Shown in pieces: positions 26,764 to 34,883 of a stretch of DNA of 64,000 nt. Source of the DNA: an uncultured Eremococcus sp. (lineage in GTDB: Bacteria > Bacillota > Bacilli > Lactobacillales > Aerococcaceae); assembly GCA_943914835.1 (NCBI GenBank), contig CALUDO010000001.1, positions 185,515-249,514 of the forward strand. The letters run 5' to 3'. How positions within the stretch are numbered: the first letter of the stretch is position 1; every line of letters starts with the position of its first letter. The position numbers were made by a program, and so were the translations under genes. The notes beneath the pieces were generated by a model that searched no databases, was not told the DNA's origin, and worked only from the letters and a program-made list of their open reading frames with translations.

Positions 26764-26801
26764 AGGATCTGCCTTAAATAAAAGGCAGGTCCTCTTTTTT
26801 T
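26764..26801 (+). terminator. Intrinsic terminator of the cold-shock gene
   Basis: AGGATCTGCCTT and AAGGCAGGTCCT pair around a short A-rich loop, followed by seven T. Confidence 0.93.
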
Positions 26802-26967
26802 GATTATATTAAAGCCTGGGAAATCACTTGCCTCCCCGTAATCTTTCTGACAAGATAGGGAAAGATTGGAAAGTGTACAAATAATACGAAAAAAGGGCCA
26901 GTGACAATTTTATGGAGACTGACTAGGATAAAATCTATTAGCCTGAGTAGTTTTTAGAAATCTTTTT

Positions 26968-26976
26968 TGTTATAAT
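26968..26976 (+). promoter_or_regulatory. Extended -10 promoter of mreBCD
   Basis: TGTTATAAT at 26968-26976, 40 bases before mreB, with no good -35. The rest of the gap from 26802 shows no gene. Confidence 0.6.
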
Positions 26977-27015
26977 TTAACGAGGTTTTATTGAATTTGG
27001 AACTGGGAGGTTGGC

Positions 27016-28038
27016 ATGGGATTACTTGGTAAACACAAAATCGCTATTGATTTAGGTTCTGAACAAACCATTATATATATTGATCGTAAAGGAATTGCCT
27101 TAAGAGAGCCTTCAGTCTTGGCACTAGAAAGCGATACTGGCAAAGTAGTCGCTTTTGGCCACGAAGCTCTAGATTTAGACGGCAGAACTTCAGATCGCTG
27201 TCAGGTTATTTATCCTATTCAACATGGACGGATTCATAATTACAGTGCAGCTAAACAGCTCCTCAACCATTTCATTAAAAAAGGACTCCACCAAGTTGGT
27301 CCCCGCCCAGATGTGGCCCTAGCCATTCCTTCTGGGTTAACGAAGGTAGACCGTAAAGCCTTCGAACGTTTATTGAAAGATATTGATATCACCAGAGCCA
27401 TGATCTTAGAAGCACCCTTGGCTGGAGCCATCGGAGCTAACTTAGATGTTGAAAAAGCCAAGGGACGGTTAATCCTCGATATTGGTAAATCTAAGATGAA
27501 CGCGGCTGTGATATCATATGGAGAAATAATCTCAGCTGAGACATCTGATTTTGGTTCTGAAATGATTGATCAAGGCATTATTGATCAGGTCAGAAGAGGT
27601 TATCAGATAAAAATCAGTCCAGCAAGTGCTGAAGAGCTCAAAAAAGAAATTGCTTATGCAGTCTTAACAGATTCTGATAGGTCAGCCAGTCAAAGAGTGA
27701 ATGGTATAAATCTAGCTAATGACCTCCCCAAAGATATGTCGGTTCAAGCTCAGGACCTACAAGCCCCGGTTGAAACCTTTATTACTGAACTTATTCAATT
27801 AATTCGTCGGACTTTAAGTCGGGTCAGTCCAGAATTGGCCGCTGATATCTTAGATGGAGGTATGTTAGTGATAGGTGGCGGTAGCTTACTCAAACGCCTT
27901 CCGGAAAGACTTAATCATGATTTGGGCTTGATTGCCCACTTATCTACATCTCCTTTTGATAGTGTCATTTTAGGAAGCGGAAAGCTCTTGAAAGGGATGG
28001 AAAAGCAGACTAAGCAGGCAGAACAAAGATATCGTTAG
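27016..28038 (+). CDS. mreB: MreB-like rod-shape protein with degenerate nucleotide motifs
   Basis: 340-residue actin-fold protein at the head of mreBCD. The fold is recognisable from KIAIDLGSEQTIIYID, REPSVLAL, ALAIPSGLTKVDRKAF and the adenosine motif VIGGGSLLKRL. The phosphate-1 motif is DLGSEQT (usual DLGTANT). The phosphate-2 motif is DIGKSKMN at 155-162, where MreB has DIGGGTTE; and IEEPMAAAIG is LEAPLAGAIG. These changes suggest weak or absent ATP hydrolysis. It could be an MreB paralogue, or a protein relaxed in a lineage that is not a true rod. Confidence 0.88.
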   Translation: MGLLGKHKIAIDLGSEQTIIYIDRKGIALREPSVLALESDTGKVVAFGHEALDLDGRTSDRCQVIYPIQHGRIHNYSAAKQLLNHFIKKGLHQVGPRPDVALAIPSGLTKVDRKAFERLLKDIDITRAMILEAPLAGAIGANLDVEKAKGRLILDIGKSKMNAAVISYGEIISAETSDFGSEMIDQGIIDQVRRGYQIKISPASAEELKKEIAYAVLTDSDRSASQRVNGINLANDLPKDMSVQAQDLQAPVETFITELIQLIRRTLSRVSPELAADILDGGMLVIGGGSLLKRLPERLNHDLGLIAHLSTSPFDSVILGSGKLLKGMEKQTKQAEQRYR

Positions 28039-28056
28039 TAAGAAAGAGGATTAAAT

Positions 28057-29058
28057 ATGTTTGATAATAAGAAGTTAATTGGTATTTTGTTATCGGCTTT
28101 AGCAATCATATCATTAATTGCCTATTCAGTAAGCAATGGTGCGGGGAATGTGATTACAGGAGCTGTGAATAATACCGGAGCTTGGATTGGCCGCATCTTC
28201 TCTGAACCAGTGAATGTGGTTGTTCAGTTTGCTGATTCTATTGATAATCTAATTAATACCTTTGATGAGAATCAGACTTTGAAAAAAGATATTGATCAAA
28301 TCAATGAATTGCAGGTCCGGGTAGCAGATTTAGAGACTGAGAATGAGAAGATGCGACAAGAACTTGATTTGAAAGAAGTTCTAAGTAATTATAGGTCTGT
28401 AAATGCTACCGTTATATCTCGTAATCCTGACCAATGGGTGGAAACGATGATGATTAATGTCGGTGCCAACCAAGGCATTGAGAAAGATATGGCTGTTATG
28501 GCTGGGAATGGACTCATTGGCCGGATTATTGAAGTGAACCAGAATTCAGCCAAAGTTCTTCTACTAACCTCTCAACAAAGTAAAGAGGGGATGGTTGCAG
28601 CGCGTATACAGACAAAAGATAATTCTTCCTCTGCAAATGGGATTATATCTGGTTATGATCCTAAGACAGGGAATTATATTATGACCCAGGTTGATCCAGA
28701 AGCTAAGGTCGAGGCTGGGGACATGGTTATTACGTCTGGTTTGGGTGGTGTCATTCCTTCCACCCTATTAATCGGTGAAGTGGTCGAAGCTAAGATGGAT
28801 GCTTATGGTCTCTTCCAAGAGATTACTGTCGAACCTGCTGGTGAGATGACTGATATCCGTTTTGTCACTGTCATCGTCAAACAAGAAGGGGCTATTGTTG
28901 ATAATGCCATTAATGGACAAGCAGTTTCGCAAGAAAGTCAACCAGAGGGTGAAGCACCATCAGATGAATCAAGGTCAGCTGATGAATCGACGGCAGTTGA
29001 GGAATCAACTGCAGAGGATGGAACGAATGATACTCCAGAAGGGCAGAGTGGTGATTGA
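28057..29058 (+). CDS. mreC: Cell shape-determining protein MreC
   Basis: 333 residues: short cytosolic start, one membrane helix at about 7-25, a coiled coil (about 70-105, IDQINELQVRVADLETENEKM split across heptads) and the double beta-barrel domain (NPDQWVETMMINVG; GNGLIGRIIEV; VITSGLGGVIP). The last 45 residues are an added acidic Ser/Glu-rich tail outside the cell. MreC links elongation synthases with MreD and MreB. Ribosome site AAAGAGG; its stop overlaps the mreD start. Confidence 0.94.
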   Translation: MFDNKKLIGILLSALAIISLIAYSVSNGAGNVITGAVNNTGAWIGRIFSEPVNVVVQFADSIDNLINTFDENQTLKKDIDQINELQVRVADLETENEKMRQELDLKEVLSNYRSVNATVISRNPDQWVETMMINVGANQGIEKDMAVMAGNGLIGRIIEVNQNSAKVLLLTSQQSKEGMVAARIQTKDNSSSANGIISGYDPKTGNYIMTQVDPEAKVEAGDMVITSGLGGVIPSTLLIGEVVEAKMDAYGLFQEITVEPAGEMTDIRFVTVIVKQEGAIVDNAINGQAVSQESQPEGEAPSDESRSADESTAVEESTAEDGTNDTPEGQSGD

Positions 29059-29606
29059 TGCGTATAACCGTTAACCGCTGGCGACGATTGAATTGGATGA
29101 TTCCCCTGGTCTTGATTGTTACCTCTTTGATTGATACTGCCTTACCGGCAATTTTTCCAACGGCCTTTATTGTTCCAAAACAGATTGTAATTTCCCATAT
29201 TACCCTTTATTTCATTGTACTCTTTGCTTTTTATTTTAGAGATTCTCACATATTGGTAAATAGTTTTATTTTTGGCTTATTCTATGATGCTTATAATTCA
29301 ACGATTCTTGGCCTTTATGCGGTTATTTATCTCGCTGTTGCTTATATTGTTATTAAGGTCAAGAAGTATCTGCCAAAAAATGGCTTGATTCATTTCATGC
29401 TTTTCATTGCTTTATTAGCCTTCAATGATGTACTTGTCTACCTTTTCTACTATGAATTAGGAGTGACACAAGTGAATTTGATTGATTTTATAGCTAGCAG
29501 GCTAGCCCCCACTTTAATTTTTAATGTCGTTGTTGGTATTATTATGTATTTCCCTGCCAAGTCCTTTTTAAGATGGCTAGGCTATGAAGATTATATTGTC
29601 TTCTAA
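29058..29606 (+). CDS. mreD: Rod shape-determining membrane protein MreD
   Basis: 182-residue integral membrane protein with about five hydrophobic helices and FGLFYDAYNSTILGLYA, a typical MreD stretch. ATG 29058 overlaps the mreC stop (TGATG), which indicates translational coupling. It works with MreC in the elongasome. Confidence 0.9.
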   Translation: MRITVNRWRRLNWMIPLVLIVTSLIDTALPAIFPTAFIVPKQIVISHITLYFIVLFAFYFRDSHILVNSFIFGLFYDAYNSTILGLYAVIYLAVAYIVIKVKKYLPKNGLIHFMLFIALLAFNDVLVYLFYYELGVTQVNLIDFIASRLAPTLIFNVVVGIIMYFPAKSFLRWLGYEDYIVF

Positions 29607-29630
29607 TAAGATATGAATTGACCCTATAGC

Positions 29631-29670
29631 CCCCTGGAAGATGTTTTGTCTTTCAAGGGGTTATTTTTTA
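29631..29670 (+). terminator. Terminator after mreD
   Basis: CCCCTGGAAGA and TCTTTCAAGGGG form an imperfect stem, followed by TTATTTTTTA. Confidence 0.8.
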
Positions 29671-29739
29671 TATTGAAAATGGGAAGAAGACACGGATGTA
29701 GGGAGGTTAGCCCTGATACACAATTTTTTATAAATGTGT

Positions 29740-29768
29740 TTGACAGAGACTATAGGATTTGCTAGAAT
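29740..29768 (+). promoter_or_regulatory. Promoter of rplU-prp-rpmA
   Basis: TTGACA (29740-29745) and TAGAAT (29763-29768) at 17-base spacing with TGC before the -10. Confidence 0.9.
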
Positions 29769-29775
29769 ACAAATG

Positions 29776-29890
29776 TTGTATTTGTGCACCCATCTGCAAC
29801 CGCTCATTGTAAGTTCAAGTGTCTACGACCACTTACCATGGCGAGTCTCGGTGTCAGAGTGATTCACTCTGTAAATATATAATAGGAGGT
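29776..29890 (+). promoter_or_regulatory. L21 mRNA leader
   Basis: A structured leader precedes rplU, ending in the hairpin CAGAGT-GATTC-ACTCTG (29855-29871). Its position and the CACTTACCATGGCGAGTCTC block fit the Firmicutes ribosomal L21 leader, thought to be an autoregulatory element. Confidence 0.8.
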
Positions 29891-29896
29891 GCTTGA

Positions 29897-30205
29897 ATGT
29901 ACGCAATTATCAAAACAGGCGGAAAACAAGTGAAAGTTGAAGAAGGCCAAACAATTTTTGTTGAGAAGTTAGAAGCTGAAGCAGGAGACAAGGTTACTTT
30001 TGATCAAGTAGTTCTTGTGGGTGGCGAAGAAACTAAAGTGGGAACTCCTTTAGTGGAAGGCGCTAGTGTAGAAGCGACTGTTGAAACACAAGGACGCGGT
30101 AAGAAAGTGACTATCTTTAAATACCGTCGTCGTAAAGATTCTCACTCAAAACAAGGCCACCGTCAACCTTATACTAAGCTAACGATTGATTCAATTAAGG
30201 CTTAA
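29897..30205 (+). CDS. rplU: 50S ribosomal protein L21
   Basis: 102 residues starting MYAIIKTGGKQVKVEEGQ, with KYRRRKDSHSKQGHRQPYT at the C-terminus: a full-length L21. AGGAGGTG precedes the ATG. First gene of the rplU-prp-rpmA operon; its stop shares a base with the prp start. Confidence 0.99.
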   Translation: MYAIIKTGGKQVKVEEGQTIFVEKLEAEAGDKVTFDQVVLVGGEETKVGTPLVEGASVEATVETQGRGKKVTIFKYRRRKDSHSKQGHRQPYTKLTIDSIKA

Positions 30206-30549
30206 TGATTAAGATTGACATTGTCAGTGATTCAGCTAAGAAGTTGATTCATTCACTAGAATTAAAAGGACACGCAGGATATGCTGATTCTGGTTATGAT
30301 ATTGTCTGTGCGGCAGTGTCTAGTCAAGTGATTTCTGTGGAGAATTCTCTCCAACAATTACTATCGATTCCTGTTCATAGCGATGTCAATGAACTGGAAG
30401 GTGGATACCTAAAATTACAGGTTCCCCAGACAGGACATAGAGAGACTGACCAACAAGGCCAGCTACTTTTAAGACATTTGTGCTTATCCCTTGAAGTTCT
30501 CGCTGAGAATTATCCGGAATTTATATCCATTAAATATACTTATCAATAA
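30205..30549 (+). CDS. prp: Ribosomal-processing cysteine protease Prp
   Basis: 114 residues. Prp cuts the N-terminal extension from L27. The catalytic pair is H23 and C35 in HAGYADSGYDIVCAAVSS, matching the residues known in staphylococcal Prp. It lies between rplU and rpmA, and the L27 here carries the substrate sequence. The start overlaps the rplU stop codon. Confidence 0.95.
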   Translation: MIKIDIVSDSAKKLIHSLELKGHAGYADSGYDIVCAAVSSQVISVENSLQQLLSIPVHSDVNELEGGYLKLQVPQTGHRETDQQGQLLLRHLCLSLEVLAENYPEFISIKYTYQ

Positions 30550-30567
30550 TACAGGAGGTGCATCTTA

Positions 30568-30858
30568 ATGTTGAAATTAAACTTACAATTATTCGCTACC
30601 AAAAAAGGTGGAGGTTCAACACAAAACGGTCGTGATTCCATCGCTAAGCGCTTAGGTGCTAAGGTTGGAGATGGCCAATTTATCACTGGTGGATCTATTA
30701 TTTACCGTCAACGTGGAACAAAAATTTATGCAGGTAAAAACGTAGGCCGTGGAGGCGACGACACTTTATTTGCGACTATCGATGGTGTAGTTAAGTTTGA
30801 GCGCAAAGGTCGGGATAAGAAACAAGTTTCTGTTTATCCAGCCGCTCAAGAAGCCTAA
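30568..30858 (+). CDS. rpmA: 50S ribosomal protein L27 with cleavable N-terminal extension
   Basis: 96 residues. The N-terminus MLKLNLQLF precedes ATKKGGGSTQNGRDS; Prp cleaves after F9 in related bacteria, exposing the mature N-terminus that reaches the peptidyl transferase centre. The body is typical L27. Ribosome site AGGAGGTG; terminator follows at 30879. Confidence 0.98.
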   Translation: MLKLNLQLFATKKGGGSTQNGRDSIAKRLGAKVGDGQFITGGSIIYRQRGTKIYAGKNVGRGGDDTLFATIDGVVKFERKGRDKKQVSVYPAAQEA

Positions 30859-30878
30859 ACACTAGGTGTAGTATCCAA

Positions 30879-30909
30879 AGTCTGAAACGTTCGTTTCAGG
30901 CTTTTTTTA
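30879..30909 (+). terminator. Intrinsic terminator of rpmA
   Basis: AGTCTGAAAC-GTTC-GTTTCAGGCT followed by seven T. Confidence 0.94.
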
Positions 30910-30929
30910 TTTGCTAAGGAGGACAAGGT

Positions 30930-31010
30930 GTGAAGTTAAGGAAAAGAAAACACTGGACTATTTTGGGATTTATTATTTTCCTACTGTTAAGAAAGGATAA
31001 GGCTGAATAA
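30930..31010 (+). CDS. Predicted 26-residue membrane peptide
   Basis: AAGGAGG at 30917-30923 lies seven bases before GTG 30930, which opens a 26-codon frame ending at TAA 31010. The product has a basic start (KLRKRKHW), a hydrophobic core (TILGFIIFLLL) and a charged end (RKDKAE), so it could be a single-pass small membrane protein. It follows the rpmA terminator and would need read-through or its own promoter, which I do not see. Function unknown. Confidence 0.5.
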   Translation: MKLRKRKHWTILGFIIFLLLRKDKAE

Positions 31011-31219
31011 GAAGATTATCATTTTGTTTGGCTCTGAATGATTAAATTGTGTTAATTTCATTAACAAAATAATTTTAATTAAAAATTATAAAAAATATTT
31101 GTTGTCATCATTAATAATGTGTAAAAGACCTTTTCATTGAAATTTTAAATCCTTTAGGAAAACTGCTATACCAATACTCCTATATAGGTAAATAAATTAT
31201 ATTGATGAATGATTAAGGA
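31011..31219. other. AT-rich non-coding stretch
   Basis: About 210 very AT-rich bases with no gene, hairpin or clear promoter, ahead of the PhoP-box-like array. Confidence 0.5.
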
Positions 31220-31273
31220 TTTACATAAAATTTACAATATTTTTACCTTTTATTTACATAGGTTTGTTAATAT
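31220..31273 (+). promoter_or_regulatory. Four PhoP-box-like repeats and promoter of the phosphatase gene
   Basis: TTTACA, TTTACA, TTTACC and TTTACA start at 31220, 31231, 31242 and 31253: four hexamers at an exact 11-base period with five-base spacers. This is the form of a Firmicutes PhoP-binding region (TT(A/C/T)ACA repeats). Nine bases further is an extended -10, TGTTAATAT (31265-31273). The position, about -60 to -22, matches PhoP-activated promoters. The gene driven is a secreted phosphatase, which fits phosphate-starvation control. Confidence 0.75.
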
Positions 31274-31316
31274 TCATTTGTAGATGTTGCGCCCAGTAAT
31301 TAAGAGGAGGATGTAA

Positions 31317-33281
31317 ATGTTTAATTCTAAGGCAGGTAAATTCTTTACTTCGTTGCTAGTTGCCAGTCAATTATTAGCTCCTGTTGTTATTTCCGCTGAA
31401 GAGGCTGAATTATTAGATGAGAAACCAGCTGTGGCTGAGTTTGAGGGTAATGATGCACCTAACCGTATTATTACTTCTATTAAGGGAGACCCTTCTACTT
31501 CAATGGCCTTCAATTGGTATACCTCATCTAAGTTTGAGGACGCTAAGGTTTTGATTTCTAAATCTGAAGACATGAGTGATCCTGTAGAATACGAAGCGTC
31601 AGTTGAAGCAGTAACTAACCGTTATGCTGAGCGCGATGAAAATGGTTTCTTTATTTTCGAAGATGTTGAATACGATGATGAGGGTGCAGTGGTTACCGAT
31701 GAAAATGGTAATCCTCAAATTAATGGTTACTTTACTGATGAAGGTAAAGAAGGACCCGAATGGACCTCTGGTGATCAAGTCGGTCAACTTGTCCTAGCTG
31801 ATGTAGAAGAGCACGTTTATAAAGCAGAGGCTTCTGATTTAGAAGCAAATACAACTTATTATTATCAAGTGGGTTCTGAATCTGGTGAATTATCAGAAAC
31901 TGGTAAGTTCAAAACAGCTGGTGAAGACGGGGAAGCCTTCACTTTTGTTCAATATACAGATACTCAGAATGCTTATTGGAACGAGAATGTTCGTAACGAA
32001 GCTGCTTTTGGAGCGGATACGATTAAGCAAGCTTTAAAAGAAGTTGGCGAAGATAATGTTGACTTCATTATGCATACGGGAGACTTTGTTGAAACAGCAG
32101 AGGTTGAAGATGAGTGGGTAGACATTATGGATCAATCTATGGATACCTTCTTGAATTATGCTGCGGTATCTGTCGCAGGTAACCATGATGAATATACCTT
32201 GGCACAATACGGTGAATATCCTGATCCAGATATTGAACAATTTAATGAACACGTGAATGTGGCTGCTGAGAATGATGCGATTAATGGAGGATCTTACTAC
32301 TCCTTTGATTATAACGGAGTTCACTTTGTTGTCTTGAACTCAAATGATAACAAAGAGGGTGAAGATAACCCAGATGAGAAAGCCTTTGGTCAAGAACAAT
32401 TAGATTGGGCTAAGCAAGATATTGAAGAAGCCCGTGCCAATGGAGCAGAATGGGTTGTTATGGCTTACCACAAACCTTTATTCTCTAAGTCTTATCATTC
32501 CTTACAAGATAGTGATGTCCAAGCAGTTCGTGAAGAGTTTATGGAATTAATTGATGATATGGATGTAGACATTGCCTTACAAGGACATGATCATGTTCTA
32601 TCTGCGACTTATCCATTAAACTTTGTACCAACTGAAGAGAACTTCTCAAATGGAGTGGTAGCAGATGCAGAAACTCAAGATATTGATGGGGTTAACTATT
32701 ATGTAAATCCTGAAGCAACTGTTTTTGTCCTACCAAATACGGGTGGTACAAAAGCCTATGACGACATTTATTCTAAGGGTGTGGACCATGTTCATGCAGT
32801 GCGTCCGAAACTTGATTGGATGACTGAGGAAGACATTGAATACTACAATAGTCTCTTCGCTTTTGGTAACCAACCTCAAGAAACAGAAGCCTTTGCTGAA
32901 TCTCATTCAAACTGGCGTGATTCATCAGTCCAAAACTTCGCTGTCTATACAATCGAAGGAGATAGCCTTCACGTGAAAGTTTACCAAGTGTCAGGTGATC
33001 TTTCTAAAGAAGAAGAACGTAAAGTTGAACTAGTTTATGAATTTGGTATTACTAAGAATGGTGAAGTTGTTTCAAGTGATAGTAAAGAAGAACAAAGTGG
33101 TGAAGCTGAAGCCAGTGAAGAAGCAACATCTGAAGAAACGTCTGAAGAAAGCTCAGAGGTAGATTCTTCTGAAGACTCACAAGCAACAGATGAAGAGGCT
33201 GATCAAGATCAAGAATCATCTGAAGAATCAGACACGTCTGACCAGGCAGACCAAGAATCATCTTCAGACTCTGCTGAATAA
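31317..33281 (+). CDS. Secreted purple-acid-phosphatase-like metallophosphoesterase
   Basis: 654 residues. Signal peptide 1-27 (cleavage after VISA). Residues about 48-200 form an Fn3-like purple-acid-phosphatase N-domain (RIITSIKGDPSTSMAFNWYT; YYYQVGSESGELSE). The calcineurin-like core has TDTQ (D215), HTGDF (253-257), GNHD (288-291), AYHKP (H385) and GHDH (423-426), a complete dimetal set. The last 70 residues are almost only Ser, Glu, Asp and Gln, with no LPxTG or other anchor. It probably releases phosphate from organic esters outside the cell. GAGGAGG precedes ATG 31317. PhoP-like boxes upstream support a phosphate-scavenging role. Confidence 0.9.
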   Translation: MFNSKAGKFFTSLLVASQLLAPVVISAEEAELLDEKPAVAEFEGNDAPNRIITSIKGDPSTSMAFNWYTSSKFEDAKVLISKSEDMSDPVEYEASVEAVTNRYAERDENGFFIFEDVEYDDEGAVVTDENGNPQINGYFTDEGKEGPEWTSGDQVGQLVLADVEEHVYKAEASDLEANTTYYYQVGSESGELSETGKFKTAGEDGEAFTFVQYTDTQNAYWNENVRNEAAFGADTIKQALKEVGEDNVDFIMHTGDFVETAEVEDEWVDIMDQSMDTFLNYAAVSVAGNHDEYTLAQYGEYPDPDIEQFNEHVNVAAENDAINGGSYYSFDYNGVHFVVLNSNDNKEGEDNPDEKAFGQEQLDWAKQDIEEARANGAEWVVMAYHKPLFSKSYHSLQDSDVQAVREEFMELIDDMDVDIALQGHDHVLSATYPLNFVPTEENFSNGVVADAETQDIDGVNYYVNPEATVFVLPNTGGTKAYDDIYSKGVDHVHAVRPKLDWMTEEDIEYYNSLFAFGNQPQETEAFAESHSNWRDSSVQNFAVYTIEGDSLHVKVYQVSGDLSKEEERKVELVYEFGITKNGEVVSSDSKEEQSGEAEASEEATSEETSEESSEVDSSEDSQATDEEADQDQESSEESDTSDQADQESSSDSAE

Positions 33282-33314
33282 TTAATTACATTGATGATAC
33301 ACTTGTAATCTTTG

Positions 33315-33352
33315 AGGTCTCTTCCTCTTTTGGGGAAGGGACCTTTGACTTT
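33315..33352 (+). terminator. Probable terminator of the phosphatase gene
   Basis: AGGTCTCTTCC and GGAAGGGACCT pair around a T/G-rich loop; the T tail is short. Confidence 0.65.
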
Positions 33353-33366
33353 ATAGAAAGTAGGAA

Positions 33367-34299
33367 ATGGATATGCTAGCACACCCCTTGATGAGAAAGG
33401 GTCTTGGTTTTTGTATTATCTTTACTATTTTAGCCTCTCCAATGATTGTCTATAGTCAAGAAAGCCTTAATGAAACGGGTATAGAGAGTGTAGAAGATGG
33501 GGCAGAGTCTCGTGAATCAGAGGAAGAGTCCCAGGAAATCATGCTACCAAGTTTAGACGAATGGCAGGCAATGGACCTTAATGACCGGGTCGCTCTTTTA
33601 GTTTCTGCTATTTACCGGGCTAATAAAACAGACCAGGTAATTAAATTAACTGACATTGAAAGATTATTGGGTCAAAGCCAAGACCAAGAAGATTTAGGGG
33701 ATGGTAAGGAGAGACAAATCTTCCAATTGGAAGGAGATGGTCATCCCATCAAAGTAAGTCTGGTCTATGATGAAAAGAAGGATGCTTATATTGAAGCCTT
33801 GGCACGTCAAGATCTTGAAGAAGCTTCTGTTGTTAACCAAGAGATATTTGACCAAGCAGGAAAATTGATGCAAGATAACTACCACAACCATGAGGTCACC
33901 TACTATGACCAAGTTGAAAAGATTCTAGGATCTCCACAATCTTTATCATATATTTATGATGTCTGTGTCTACCACTATGCTGGGGAAGCAGGAGATGAGT
34001 ATGCCCTTACTCTGGAGGATGAAGTGGTGACTGACCTCAATTATAAGTCTGGTGACCAGGAGGCTCGTCAGGAAGTTATTGATAGGTCACGAAAAGATTT
34101 TGACCGCCTTTCCCATGAAGCAGGATTGAGCCCCAAAAAGATCGTATCTATAATGGGCCCCCCCATGAGTATTAATTATGATTCCACAACTGGTATTGTA
34201 ACAAATGCTTGGTTCTCAAATTCAGATGATTCTCTGGTTAAAGAAGTATATTATTACCATGCTTATGACGGTATTTCCATTGGTTTAGCCTATAATTAA
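33367..34299 (+). CDS. Exported protein with three BamE/BLIP-like repeats, function unknown
   Basis: 310 residues. A signal peptide or anchor ends near residue 28 (MIVYSQ). An acidic linker (about 30-58) is followed by what look like three units, each starting with a helix ending in a LxG turn: IERLLGQSQ (about 97), VEKILGSPQ (about 185) and IVSIMGPPM (about 260), then two to four beta strands. This resembles BamE or beta-lactamase-inhibitor-like modules, but I cannot name a family with certainty. It follows the phosphatase by 85 bases, with a terminator between. Confidence 0.65.
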   Translation: MDMLAHPLMRKGLGFCIIFTILASPMIVYSQESLNETGIESVEDGAESRESEEESQEIMLPSLDEWQAMDLNDRVALLVSAIYRANKTDQVIKLTDIERLLGQSQDQEDLGDGKERQIFQLEGDGHPIKVSLVYDEKKDAYIEALARQDLEEASVVNQEIFDQAGKLMQDNYHNHEVTYYDQVEKILGSPQSLSYIYDVCVYHYAGEAGDEYALTLEDEVVTDLNYKSGDQEARQEVIDRSRKDFDRLSHEAGLSPKKIVSIMGPPMSINYDSTTGIVTNAWFSNSDDSLVKEVYYYHAYDGISIGLAYN

Positions 34300-34305
34300 T
34301 TTCCC

Positions 34306-34342
34306 TACCAAGTTCAGCAACAAGTGAACTTGGTATTTTTTT
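34306..34342 (+). terminator. Intrinsic terminator after the 33.4 kb exported protein
   Basis: TACCAAGTTCA and TGAACTTGGTA form a perfect 11-base stem, followed by eight T. Confidence 0.96.
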
Positions 34343-34462
34343 GGTGTTTGAGTATAGGTACTCTTGAAATCGTAGTCTTCCCGTCACCTACCTGTAATTT
34401 TTTCTTCGCTTTTTCTTCAAATTCAAGTGCTAGTCTTTCTTTATCCCAAAGGAGGAAGTCGC

Positions 34463-34816
34463 TTGAAACGAAAAATTGCAACAATTAGTTTAAGTTTATT
34501 GTTGACCTTTGTAATCTGGAATGCTTATTTGAACCAAGAACTATCTTGGTTGAAAGGAGCTTGGACGAATGGTCAAGGTGAAGAGTCCTTGGAATTTAGG
34601 CAAGAAGAAGGGTCTTTGTGGTCAATTCATTCTCAAGATGAGAGCCAGAATAACCTTGCCTTAGTAGACCCGGGCCAATCTACAGAAGAAAAATTCGATT
34701 TAGTCGATCAGTCGGGGCAACGGCTAGAGATTGAGAAAGTATCAGATTCATTAATCTATGTTAAAAGAGAAATACCTGGTTCCTATTCAGGCAAGCAAGC
34801 CTACTATAAGAACTAG
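34463..34816 (+). CDS. Small exported or membrane-anchored protein, function unknown
   Basis: 117 residues from TTG 34463, which has AAAGGAGGAAG upstream; the in-frame ATG at 34427 does not. A basic start and hydrophobic segment (IATISLSLLLTFVIWNAYL) form a signal or anchor, then an acidic, Gln-rich domain ending YSGKQAYYKN. WLKGAWTNGQGEESLEF and the beta-rich pattern suggest a small barrel-like fold. No family recognised. Confidence 0.62.
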   Translation: MKRKIATISLSLLLTFVIWNAYLNQELSWLKGAWTNGQGEESLEFRQEEGSLWSIHSQDESQNNLALVDPGQSTEEKFDLVDQSGQRLEIEKVSDSLIYVKREIPGSYSGKQAYYKN

Positions 34817-34883
34817 TATAAAATTAAAAAAAAATGTTAGGACTCGCCTTTTTCTCATAAAAGCTTTATAATGCCTTTAGGTG

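Noticed and set aside
29776..29890. rplU leader considered as a tRNA-like element
   Set aside because: No T-loop GGTTCGA-type sequence or acceptor pairing; position fits the L21 leader.
31220..31258. Repeats considered as a CRISPR-like or iteron array
   Set aside because: Units are only six bases with five-base spacers and sit in a promoter; PhoP boxes explain them better.
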